From Nemertoderma westbladi (taxonomy: Eukaryota; Xenacoelomorpha; Nemertodermatida; Nemertodermatidae), in contig JAUCBJ010004882.1 of the NCBI GenBank assembly GCA_032718475.1, forward strand, positions 1 through 46,514: a stretch of 46,514 bases of DNA, written 5' to 3'. The notes beneath the pieces were generated by a model, which was not told where the DNA came from, searched no databases, and worked only from the letters and a program-made list of their open reading frames with translations. The translations under genes were made by a program, and so were the position numbers. This document shows, one piece after another, positions 33,916-43,862 of this stretch (within the stretch, counting starts at the first letter, position 1; each line of letters starts with the position of its first letter).

Positions 33916-35280
33916 CTAAAATAAATCACTGGATAACACAATGTAGCTGATCCCGGCACACAATGCAGCTCCCACAGACCCCGCAATGTAAACCCGTCGC
34001 CATAAGGGTTTACCTTGAATAGACGACCCGCTGGAACAGTTCGTCTCGATAGGTGAATCCTGAGAGTCATTAAACAAACTATCGGGTGAGGCGATAAACG
34101 ACTCGAAATCCAGTTCCAAGTCGGATTCCTTGAGGTCGTCCAACCCCAGGATATCCCGGAAACCCTCTAAAACAGTCGCGCCCTCCTCCTCGGGGTACAC
34201 GTAGTCCGCCACGAGCGGGACGCCGTGGACGTTAGCGAACACTCGTCTGGGGGTGGGAACGACCTCGGAGTGTTCCGAGGCCGCAAGTTCCTCCCCAAGT
34301 AGATGCGACCTGCTCAGCAGACTCGCTACTAGGTCTCGTTTAAGATGCTCGCTACACTCGCCCACAGTGGCGCTCGGTCCGCACAGACACCGAGCGCCAA
34401 CGGACCCTCGGATTCGGACCAACGAGTCCACCTCGGTCCGGGTCAGCTCCTCCCCACAAACCGACGGCGGTTCTAATAAACTAACCCGGTAAACTTTACC
34501 TAATTCTACCTCCTCAATCTGTTTATTCTCCCATCCTTTACTTTTATTCCCGCCGCGAGATTTATGTTTTACCTTTTTTACTGACTTCTGAGTTTCGAAT
34601 GTATCTTCAGGATTCCGTATCGTATCATTAAACAGCAAGCTAGCTCTTTGAATTCTTAAAGAAATTTGTCGCAATGCGGCTATGAGAGATAACCTCTTCT
34701 GTTTCTTCCCGCCTAATAAAGTCATATACAAATGTTCGTCGATATAATATTCCGTTTGAAATAAATTCCATTGAGAAATGAAACTCTGATAGGTTAATTC
34801 GGCAGGGTGGAAAATATTCGAGTCGCATTTTAGTAATTTGCATTGAATTCTGTGGGATTTCGGACAGATGTGGATTAGCAATCCGGACCGCGGTTTCTCG
34901 CGTTGGGATTCCTCCCACAACGGGCTGCCATCTGTGCCGATCGCGGCACCCAACATCGATCTACATTTAGCGGAATATTTAACCAAGGCGTCCTCCTCCG
35001 ATACGATAAACAGTCCGACTACCGACTGTCCGCCGACTAGCATCTTCGTAACTTCCTCCGAGTGTTCCGGGATGGCCAGATCGTTGATCAGCACCGAGGA
35101 GAGCCGTTTCGTCGACTCCACCTCATCCGGGATGTGGCAACCAACAAATAGAGTTATGTAGTCCCGGCTTGGCTGCGATTGGCCAATCAGTAAACCCAAT
35201 GACCAGTCAGCAGGTTCGTGAACCTTCAGCGACGAAACATATTTGGATAATGCAGATTCTGCGACAACACAACGCGCCAT
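33916..35280 (-). CDS. ODR4: ODR-4 homologue (ER membrane protein for receptor trafficking and UFMylation)
   Basis: A 454-residue protein, the same size as human ODR4. In C. elegans ODR-4 helps odorant receptors leave the ER for cilia; the mammalian protein anchors the UFM1 protease UFSP2 at the ER. The N-terminal domain carries the family pattern GLLIGQSQPSRDYITLF (29-45) and GGQSVVGLFIVSEED (103-117). A second conserved part, RRVFANVHGVPLVADYVYPE, precedes an acidic stretch. The last ~28 residues contain a single hydrophobic segment (GSVGAALCAGISYIVL) for a C-terminal tail anchor. The frame is complete and intronless; the first ATG matches the family start. The middle is basic (KKVKHKSRGGNKSK) and probably disordered. 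I am confident of the family, less of which role dominates here. Confidence 0.9.
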   Translation of the reverse strand: MARCVVAESALSKYVSSLKVHEPADWSLGLLIGQSQPSRDYITLFVGCHIPDEVESTKRLSSVLINDLAIPEHSEEVTKMLVGGQSVVGLFIVSEEDALVKYSAKCRSMLGAAIGTDGSPLWEESQREKPRSGLLIHICPKSHRIQCKLLKCDSNIFHPAELTYQSFISQWNLFQTEYYIDEHLYMTLLGGKKQKRLSLIAALRQISLRIQRASLLFNDTIRNPEDTFETQKSVKKVKHKSRGGNKSKGWENKQIEEVELGKVYRVSLLEPPSVCGEELTRTEVDSLVRIRGSVGARCLCGPSATVGECSEHLKRDLVASLLSRSHLLGEELAASEHSEVVPTPRRVFANVHGVPLVADYVYPEEEGATVLEGFRDILGLDDLKESDLELDFESFIASPDSLFNDSQDSPIETNCSSGSSIQGKPLWRRVYIAGSVGAALCAGISYIVLSSDLF

Positions 35281-35474
35281 TGGTTGTATACTAAGCTGAG
35301 CTAGACTACCAGATCTGTAGATACAAGATCAAAGATAATGTAGGTAGGTACTGTGTACTGAGGTACAGAGGTACTTGGTACTAATGAGTAAGGTACCCGT
35401 ACTGTAATGTAGGACCTAGTTCAGTACCGTACGTAGTTGCTTGAGCTGTTTAGTTTAGGTCCTGAGTCATTACG
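35281..35474. other. ODR4 upstream region, GTAC-rich
   Basis: Presumed promoter side of the ODR4 gene. It is packed with GTAC-containing words such as GTAGGTAGGTACTGTGTACT and GAGGTACAGAGGTACTTGG. Similar GTAC-rich tracts occur at 35888-35960 and 41465-41590. No core promoter motif can be called. Confidence 0.4.
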
Positions 35475-35476
35475 TA

Positions 35477-35639
35477 CGGTGGCTGATCTTTGCCAATTAA
35501 TTAATTTTTTTGTTTCATATTATTTCATAATTTTTGGTCGACCATAAATTAATTTTTGGTCGACCATAAATTATGACGTCATGGAGAACTTCTGAAAAAA
35601 AATAAAAAAAATAAATTAATTGGCAAAGATCAGCCACCG
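35477..35639. mobile_element. 163-bp MITE with TA target duplication
   Basis: Inverted ends CGGTGGCTGATCTTTGCCAA (35477-35496) and their exact reverse complement (35620-35639) continue as T-rich and A-rich arms. TA lies on both sides (35475-35476 and 35640-35641), as in Tc1/mariner-type insertions. The middle contains two direct copies of TTTTTGGTCGACCATAAATT, each with the palindrome GGTCGACC. It has no coding capacity. Confidence 0.8.
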
Positions 35640-36515
35640 TAATTACCGGACATCCGTATTACTATTTAACAATAAATAACCCCTTGTTCAGTACCTACCT
35701 ATACTTCTTGTTAATACCCAAAGAAAGTCTCTAAAATATTATTTCGCAAATATTTGTTTCCTACCTACCGGTACTGTATTTTTTTAATCATTTCCCCTAT
35801 TTTTCTATTTTTTTAACTATTTGTTTTATTATTTTTTTTACCTCCCTTTTTTTAATCATGCTACCTATTTTTTATGCAGTTACCGTGCTGCCGTAGACAA
35901 GGCCTAAGTTAAGTACCGGTACCGGTACTGTACTGTAATTCTAAAATCTGTACTGTATTCTAATCGCGTTTTGTTTTGGTTCCTTCTGGCTACCACTGTA
36001 ACCTGCTCCTTATGTTAAACTCAGGTCAGTTAAACTCACCCACTCACTGTTAAACTCACTGACATTCTGACAATCTGGATGTCGAAATATTAATAGCTAA
36101 AAAAAATAATTTGAGAAAAATAGGTAAAAATGATTTAAAAAAATAGGTAAAAAAAAATAAAAAATAGGTACCACAAAATAACTACCATATTATTTTGCGG
36201 ATCATATGTTTATTCATGGAAATTCTGCGTAAATTTGCATAACAATAACACAAGCCAAATAAAAGGAACAGTAGGGAAGAGTAAGTAGCTCTCATTGGTT
36301 ATGTTCCAGTTCTGTTCTATTTTCAATAAAATCAAGGAAAAGAAACATGAAATTGAAAGTGATCCGCATAATATATTTTTATAGACTTTTGGGGGGGAAC
36401 AACAAGGTAATATAGAATAAAAAAATTGGTTTGGATGAATTGCTTATTTGTTATGGGTTGACCCCCTTTTTTGGTAGATTAACTCGCCTATAAGGTTCAT
36501 GAGCGTGCATTAGAT
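35640..36515. other. A/T-rich low-complexity intergenic sequence
   Basis: Long T-rich (35770-35870) and A-rich (36100-36175) tracts and a GTAC-rich patch (35888-35960). No gene, RNA gene or element end is recognised. Confidence 0.5.
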
Positions 36516-36735
36516 TTCAATCTGCGGTGAACTTCTGCCTTAAAAATTGATGGCAAATTCAATCTGCGGTGAACTTCTGCCTTGAAAATTGATGGCAAAT
36601 TCAATCTGCGGTGAACTTCTGCCGTGAATTTTCACGGCAAATTCCTATTGGCTGATATATTAGCTATACTTTAAATATTTTAATCAGCCAATAGGAATCG
36701 TACGTGAAAATTCACGGCAGATTGAATTTGCCGTA
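36516..36735. repeat. Three 42-bp tandem units running into a large imperfect hairpin
   Basis: TTCAATCTGCGGTGAACTTC recurs at 36516, 36558 and 36600, an exact 42-bp period. The third unit forms the left arm of an inverted repeat: CCTATTGGCTGAT (36643-36655) pairs with ATCAGCCAATAGG (36683-36695), and GTGAATTTTCACGGCA pairs with TGAAAATTCACGGCAG further right. This resembles a MITE whose end sequence was amplified in tandem. Confidence 0.7.
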
Positions 36736-37731
36736 AAGTTTCATGGCAGAATCCCATAGATAGGTATTGAGTTTATGTTTTGAAAACGATTGCCGTTGTG
36801 GGCCGCAATTAAAGGACGCCTTGACCTCTAGGCCTACTCTATATTGCAAGGATGGGAGATCTTATGTAAGTGACTGTTGCAGCTATATCTTGATGGAAGG
36901 TTCGGTAAAGATAATTATCGAGTCAATTATGTTTCGTTACGTATAATTAAATTTACAGAATCTCTCAATAAATAAGTTACAATAATGTTTCAACAAAAAG
37001 GGCTTTATCAAATTCTATGGAATCTACTTACAAACAGGGAAGCTATATACCACAGTACCGTCATTGAGAATTGCCGGAACTACAGTATATATTATATCAT
37101 TAGAATCGGTTTGAAATTAAAAGATATTAAATATTATACACATGTATAAAAAATAAATACTATTTACAGATAAAATGCGCTAAAAATATAAAAACTTTTA
37201 CTATTGTAAAAGTTAGGGGCTTCCGCAAGCAGAGGGTGAAGTTGCAAGAAGGTGAGGAAAGTGACAAAACAGGCCCTTTTAAAGCCAGACATTGTGCAAA
37301 TCGGGATCGGAACGTTCTGAAAGCTGAGTGGCCGTAGCTCGTCCCTGATTGGTCGGAGCTACAGGTTGGCCAAGCAGTTACGTTTCGATCCTATTGCACC
37401 TATGGGCTGGCGAGGGCAGGAGGTCGATGACATGGGTCATGTGACATAGAAACGCATCAGCGTTTGGCAAACCAAACGTGACACCACAGGACAAAATATA
37501 CATTTGGATCCTATTTACAAATGAATGTCTGTGTGAGACTCAAACGTGATCCCACTGAACAAACCTACACGAGATTATTCACACCTGTGTTTGTGACATT
37601 GGCATTGTGCTATTTTGGAAACCAACAATTTGTATTTTGTATGACTCATAGTATGACTCTTCTCTTACGTAGAAATCTTAATGAGATTGCAGGAAATTTG
37701 AATCAAAGATAGATTCACCTCCCTCCTCGTT
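36736..37731. other. Intergenic sequence, nothing recognised
   Basis: About 1 kb without a supported gene or repeat. A 63-codon frame at 37521-37712 has no recognisable domain. The stretch 37300-37560 is somewhat less AT-rich than its surroundings, but I see no splice-delimited exon in it. Confidence 0.4.
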
Positions 37732-37785
37732 AGTGGGTGAGACATAATTTTTATTTTCGTTTTCATTCTTTAGCTACAAGCCATA
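37732..37785. repeat. Diverged end of the foldback element seen at 30541
   Basis: GTGGGTGAGACATAATTTTT followed by TTTTCATTCTTTAGCTACAAG resembles the start of 30541-31543 over about 50 bp. It lies directly beside the 3' side of the degraded LINE at 37804. Confidence 0.5.
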
Positions 37786-37803
37786 AATTAAACCATAATA
37801 CAT

Positions 37804-38838
37804 TATCCCAAGTATTAGAAGTCATCCACATTCTCAAGCAAGCCTTCCCTGGAATTTATTCCCTTACGATCAGACATTTATTGAGACCTTTCAAGGTTCA
37901 CTTTAATAATTTTGATCTTCTTGGAGTTTACCGAAAGACCATGACTAGAAGCAACCTGCCCCAATGAGCAGATGAGCTGTTGGTCTCCATCTAGTGATCC
38001 TGACAGTACCCGCAAGTCATCAGCAAAGACTAGATCAATTAATAGGGTACATTGCTGGATTTCCGACACGCGTAATCAATGCAAGAATGGTGAACATACG
38101 TGGTCCGGTCGGGAGATTGAGCCCAAGGCCTTAAAGAAGTCAACAAAGCTAATAGCCAGTTATTTGTCTTTCTTGATTGATAACTCTTTGATTATCCTTC
38201 TAAGTGCCAGAATAGACCCGCCCATGGTCCCACAACCTTTACGGAACCCATTTTGGTTCCCACGTAACAGTCTCTCAACAGGATACGATTTAAGAGAATT
38301 CTGTTGTATAGCTTTTCAGAAATCGAGATCATAGAGATTTTATGAAAGGATCCATGAGTTGTTAGGTCGCCCTTCTTTGATGTTGCAGGGACAAACTTAT
38401 TTGTTTTAATTTCTTGAGGGACTCTCTTTGTCCTGTCCACAATGATGGGGTGAATGAACTCCAAACACTCAGGAATTTTAAAGACCTCATCTACTCCACT
38501 GGCAAGATAGATCTTTATGCTCATGGCTGCAATCTTGATTTCAGCAAAGAAGAAGTCTCCAATGGCTGTGACATATCCATATCTATGAGCTGGCGGGACA
38601 CATTCTGCGCCTTAGAGACGTCATTTCGGAACTTACGAATTTTGCGGTCAGTCCATGAGGCTTTTTTCTGTTTCGAGGGTATACTGTATACAGGAACTGT
38701 TTCTGTAGCTGCTAACTTAACCGCTACTGTGAAGGCAGAATAGTCCTCGCTGTGATCTGCCGCCTCCGAAGCGAGAACCTCACACCTGTTTATCACCTGC
38801 AATGTGAAGCTCATACTTGGGCTGTTGCAACAGAGCAT
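37804..38838 (-). pseudogene. Degraded third copy of the LINE-A family
   Basis: Minus-strand fragments match LINE-A with many substitutions, shifts and an internal deletion. VFADDLRVLSGSLDGDQQLI (near 38040) corresponds to LINE-A DFADDLGVLSESLEGAQRLL. VDEVFKIPECLEFIHPIIVD (near 38480) corresponds to VPPEVFKIPECLKLIYPIIVD. AATETVPVYSIPSKQKKASW (near 38690) corresponds to the LINE-A linker. The part between motif A and motif C is largely deleted. This copy extends about 115 bp further 5' than LINE-A, so it shows sequence that LINE-A lost by truncation. It is much older than LINE-A and LINE-B. Confidence 0.85.
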
Positions 38839-39396
38839 ACATACAACACGCCATAATTAATTAGATAATACACAGCATAACCAACCATAAGACTGTAATT
38901 AATTTATTACCAGATTGCTTATCAATTGAAAAAACTGAATACAAAATAATTAACCAAACGTAACCAATTAAGGGTTTATCGTTAAAGATCCACAGAATAC
39001 ATATATTTAAGTAATTTAGCGTGAAAAAAAAGGAAAAACTTTAAAGATAGCTGATAAGAGAAAAAAGAAACAATCAAAAATAGCTACAGAAGCGGAAAAA
39101 ACAACCTACAACTCATTTACAACACCAATATTATTTATTTTCACCAATGCATAATTGAATCCTGTACCTGTATAAAATGACCCTACTATAAATGAAGCCC
39201 AATTGTCGCTGAGATGGTATCTGGTGCACCGACACCAGATACAAAGTACCGACACGAACCCACCGTGGGTGGCTAGGAGCGATGGGGTGCGAGGGCGGGG
39301 TATAAAATTATTCGAGTTTAACGGGAATGTCCTTTTCACGAAATTAGAAGCAAATTTTGCTTGTCACGCATTCATAGATAAAGTATATTACATATC
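38839..39396. other. Intergenic sequence downstream of the MFS gene
   Basis: AT-rich with no gene. TTTATT near 39133 is AATAAA on the minus strand and could be the poly(A) signal of the transporter ending at 39397. Frames at 39106-39403 look non-coding. Confidence 0.4.
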
Positions 39397-40698
39397 TTAT
39401 TGATCAACATGTCCACAAGTCCATAATACCGTGAGAGTAAATAAAAAAGGCAGAATCGTTAAACTAAGCAGTGAAGCTGCTATTTGGAATCCGAAATAAT
39501 TAATTAGAATTCCACCAAATAGCGCGCCTAGTAAAGCACCAACGGCAAATGAGATTCTAAGAGCTTGTTGGAGAACAGACCTGGTATCAACGTTGTCTGG
39601 GTGACCACAAACTCTCACAGCCAGACGGGTTTGTGTTTCAAATGCAGGAATCTGCATTATCCCAGCTCCAAATCCAATGAAAGCCAGCGAGCTCAGTGAA
39701 ATTGTTAACGAGTGAGGTATACCAAGTATCTCAGTCGGCCCTACTAGTTGCATTGCGGCAAACAGTATTGTTATACCAATTACCGTGGGGTATATTGTCT
39801 TGAACTTGAATTTCTTAATCAAAACTGTTATTATGACAGCTATACAAGTTTCACACACTGGGTGGACCATATACGCTAGACCAATATTATATTGGTTAAC
39901 ATCATAGTAGCTGTGAATATACGAAGCGTAATATGCCAATACAAAATATATTACCATACAAATATACAGGTGGAAAATATAAATTATTGTAATTGCGGGG
40001 TTCATTAGCAAACCGTGATATGTTAGTCTTCCAACACTGAAGTCCTGTCTGTCATAAAGGTAAGGAGGAGCCTCGTACCAACAGTACAGAACAATAATGA
40101 GAAACATCAAACTCGATATGATGAATGGATATTCGAAACCCAAAGAAGCAAAAACGGCAGATCCGAAAACAGGTGCGACAGCATAGCTGGCGGTAGAAAG
40201 TACAATTGACATACCGGCTAATAGACTTCTGTGGTTTGGCAATAATTCCATTAATAAATTGTAGGAGTAGGTGTAACAGATGTTGAGGCCAATTCCTTTT
40301 ATAAGACGCAGCAAAAAACAGGTGATTATAAGCCCGGTGTTGTTAGGAATATGTTCTACAAATCCAAAGAGTAATTGGCCGATAGTTCCAATGACACCGA
40401 ATATTCCTAAAGAAGTTCGCGTTCCCCATTTGGTGATGGAATGCGGGAAAACAATGTAAAGAATAATCTGGGCGAGGGGATAGATTGCAAACAGGGAACC
40501 AATGAGGGTCTTAGACCAGCCACGCTTCTCCACAACGATTGGGAAAAATGACTCTAGTAAACACATAGCCCACCCGGGTATTAACTGGAATACCATCAGA
40601 AAACAAACCAAAACAGTAAGTCTCCATCCATGGAGTGTATTTGGTTGGATTCGGTTAAGAGAATCTGTTTCACCGAACATTGTGAATATTATTATCAA
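39397..40698 (-). CDS. Major facilitator superfamily transporter, SLC18B1-like
   Basis: A membrane carrier of about 427-433 residues. The first ATG is at 40698; the second, at 40680 (MFGETDSLNR), is the likelier start because it directly precedes the hydrophilic N-terminus. About twelve hydrophobic segments are visible in two halves (roughly 26-50, 64-84, 96-115, 122-142, 158-186, 190-206; then 232-258, 270-290 and further ones to 428), with a polar loop near 207-230. FFPIVVEKRGWSKTLIGSLF and SITKWGTRTSLGIFGVIGTI match the layout of TM1-TM3 in the SLC18B1 group, whose mammalian member loads polyamines into vesicles. Substrate cannot be read from sequence. The gene is intronless, ends at TAA 39399-39397, and shows no frame damage. 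Confidence 0.8.
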   Translation of the reverse strand: MIIIFTMFGETDSLNRIQPNTLHGWRLTVLVCFLMVFQLIPGWAMCLLESFFPIVVEKRGWSKTLIGSLFAIYPLAQIILYIVFPHSITKWGTRTSLGIFGVIGTIGQLLFGFVEHIPNNTGLIITCFLLRLIKGIGLNICYTYSYNLLMELLPNHRSLLAGMSIVLSTASYAVAPVFGSAVFASLGFEYPFIISSLMFLIIVLYCWYEAPPYLYDRQDFSVGRLTYHGLLMNPAITIIYIFHLYICMVIYFVLAYYASYIHSYYDVNQYNIGLAYMVHPVCETCIAVIITVLIKKFKFKTIYPTVIGITILFAAMQLVGPTEILGIPHSLTISLSSLAFIGFGAGIMQIPAFETQTRLAVRVCGHPDNVDTRSVLQQALRISFAVGALLGALFGGILINYFGFQIAASLLSLTILPFLFTLTVLWTCGHVDQ

Positions 40699-41593
40699 GT
40701 ACCGGTAATATACTTTGGATTAAAATACAACATATTATGAACTTTATAAACAGTTAGAACTGTGTTTTGTGTTTTTATCTATTTTATTAAATTTTTTTTT
40801 AAACCAGACCCTATAGGATCTGCCCATAAACACCGAAAATTACATATTATATAATACAAACTTGCACTTATAATAAATTGTACAGAACAAAGAAAAAGGT
40901 AAAAGAAAAACCGGCAAATGTGTTAATAAAATGTGTTAATAAAATGTGTTAATATTGTTCATGAAACAAGTATTTAATAGCTGCAGTAGAATTATTTAGT
41001 ATTATATATTATACCCTACAAAGAAACTCAGAACTAAAATATCCTATATTATTATTCTCTATTTGTATTTTAAACTAAACTCTTATTTTTAAAAATGTCA
41101 TAAATATAAGTTCATCAGCTGCTGAAATATAGGTTATTTACAATGGGAGTGGGTAGGTTTGCAACAGTTGTGAGAGGCACGACAAACAATTATTTATTGG
41201 TGATACTTGTCATCCATCCACATTATTAATATTGGTGATATCAGTCCGTCTGATAAACATACAGTTACACTATGTAAATCCTTGGGTATCCTGCCCGTAA
41301 GTAAATCTTCTTCTACATGATTAGCTCCTTTTGTTAGATGTAAAACGCCAATACTATTAAATCAGATTCTATATCAAAGTCTCATCCATGTGTTCATTAC
41401 ACCGCACGCTTGGCTTTGGCTAGTCTTACTCTCCCTCCTGAAAGTTCACCTTGTTTCCACAATATTACTATAGTGTAACGTACTGTACTATTGTACTAGT
41501 GTAGTGTACCGTACTCCAGTGCCCGTGTGGTGTAGTGTAATATACCTAATTAGTGCTACAATTACAGTACTTGTGTACTAGTGTGCTAACTTT
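40699..41593. other. Upstream region of the MFS gene, AT-rich
   Basis: No gene is seen. A 13-bp unit ATGTGTTAATAAA is repeated about three times near 40918-40956, and a GTAC-rich low-complexity patch lies at 41465-41590. Confidence 0.45.
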
Positions 41594-41913
41594 AAGTTAC
41601 CAATTGAAAGAGAAGAGCAAGTTACATGGTGGGTTTATCTAACCAATACAGTAAAGAATGTTATTATCAATTGAGGGAAAGGAGCAGGTTACAGAGGTGG
41701 GCTTTTCTAACCAAAACAATAAACACATGTTGTTACCAATTGAGACAAAGGATCACATTATACAGAGGTGAGATTTTCTATCCAAAACAATAAACAATTT
41801 TGATACTAATTGAGAAGTTACAGATTTGAGATTTTCACCCAAAACAATAAACAATTTTGTTACCAATTGGAGGAAAGGAGCATGTTACAGAGTTGAGCTT
41901 TTATAACCAACAA
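41594..41913. repeat. Degenerate ~60-75-bp minisatellite, five units
   Basis: Each unit has GTTACCAATTGAGG-like, AAAGGAGCAGGTTACAGAGG-like and TTTTCTAACCAAAACAATAA-like segments in that order. Units start near 41597, 41660, 41732, 41800 and 41850. Divergence between units is considerable, so the array is old. A single related unit is at about 25745-25810, on the far side of the ODR4 and SatC regions. Confidence 0.7.
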
Positions 41914-43862
41914 AATATGTACCGTCGGTACTTCGAATCCAAATGCCAAAAAAAATAGTTATGAATGATTAATTATAGTGAATTAATGATTAATTTTAGT
42001 GAATTAATGATTAATTTTCGAAATAGAAAAATTAATTGTGTACATTCAAGTGCAGAACACTGAAAATAAATCCAAAACTTTAATTATCTGTCTTATTATA
42101 TAAAATGAAACTGAAATTGAAAAATTAAATTATTTGAATTTTAATTCAGTGTTCAGATAAAACACCATGCAAGTGTAACTAGAAAGAGAACTGGCTGAAA
42201 AGAAGCCGTCTATAAGACAACAAACCGAAAAACCTAAATCATAATTCCGTTTCTGGGTTAGTCCGAAGTGAAAAGATGAACAAATATTTAACCATATCCA
42301 ATCCCCGCATCATTATGAAGCAACCAATTTAATATAACAATAGGCGATTAATCTCAAAAATGGTTTGATATCTTTACTGTTTATCCTGAACAACAACAGA
42401 GAACAACAACAATAAATCAGAACCCATCACATAACTCGATTTTAAGCGGTCCCATAATTTAATTGTTTTGTTGAATTGCTTTTTCACTCAGTGTATGTCA
42501 CATAATTGACTTCTCCAATAAAGCCCATATGCTCCTAATTGATACTACAGAATACCTTTACAGTAAGAATCCCTAACGATCTTCAAAAAAAATAGAACTT
42601 TGTCATATAAATCCCCCCCCCCCCCCCCCCCCCCCCCTTTAATACAATAATTATAAAAACGTTTCAATCTGTTGTAAATATTTTGCGACCAAATAGAAGT
42701 GTAGATATACTATACTAAGACTAATATTATAGCACTAAACGACATTCAACACTAATTAAAAATGAAATTAAGTAGCACACTTAATTACCTAACCAATAAC
42801 CACATAGAATAGCGAATACCAGAAACCATCACAGAAAATGGAGATAATTAATAAATCGATACATAATTGAGAATGATACCAGAAAAATATAATAAATGAA
42901 ATAAAGTAACAGTAAATAAAATATCCATTCACTTTTGTTTAAATCTATACCGTAAAACTCAAGGAGCTCAACTAATTGTTACATTCTGAGTTTTAGCCCA
43001 AACCAAGATTATACAATATATTTTACCAATCAAAACAAATATACTAAATAATAAATATAAAATATTGTGAATATATAAATATTTCCAAAGGTGGGATAAA
43101 ATGGCAATGCATAAAACCACTGAATCACCTAAACTTGGCAATCCCCAATAACGACTGGCTCTTATATAGTGTGACACAGGGGATAAGGCGAACTGGCTTG
43201 CATCGGGGTTGATTATCCAGTAAGTTTAGTATTTTGGTTATTTTTATCACAAATTAACACCTACCAATGAAATAACCTGAGAAAAGTCGTACGTACGCCA
43301 GACCCTATAGAATCACTCAAAGCAACTAAGACATATTAAAATGTAATTATTAGTTGTTGTTATAGCGAGTAACTATAGTAGCGATTTCTATTCATATTTC
43401 ATATTTAAATTAATTCTGTAGGATCGAATTCTCTGCATCTTGGATCCCTTAATAAGGAAAGTCGAACTGATCCAGTTGCACAATATCTATCCCCAAAAAG
43501 TAAATAACTATACCAAACGGAATAATATTGTTCTAGAACTAAATATCGCACGTGTTCTCAGAGAGCTCAGCATTTCGAATATAAAAAGAAATATTATTCA
43601 AACCAACAATACAAATATTAACTTATTAAACTTATTTAGAATCCAGGCAGAACAGATCTGATGTGAGATTACACCCTGCGTCTGCCCTGCATATCAAATA
43701 TCCAACAATTGAATATTACCTATCTAGGGCTGCAGATTGTATTGTATTTATGGATTGCCAAATTTTGGTTAAATTAAACTGAAATTAAAAATTAACTTAG
43801 TAAATAAGAAACTCGTGCAATGCTAGAATGCTTGTGTAATCTGGTGCGCATTACAAACAGTG
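41914..43862. other. AT-rich intergenic sequence with a C25 run
   Basis: No supported gene. A short tandem repeat of GAATTAATGATTAATTTTAG type lies at about 41958-42018 and a run of 25 C at 42613-42637. Frames at 42968-43177 and 43440-43661 are AT-driven and lack recognisable features. Confidence 0.5.

Noticed and set aside
38414-38743. 109-codon plus-strand frame
   Set aside because: Antisense to the degraded LINE copy; its residues are complements of the LINE linker.
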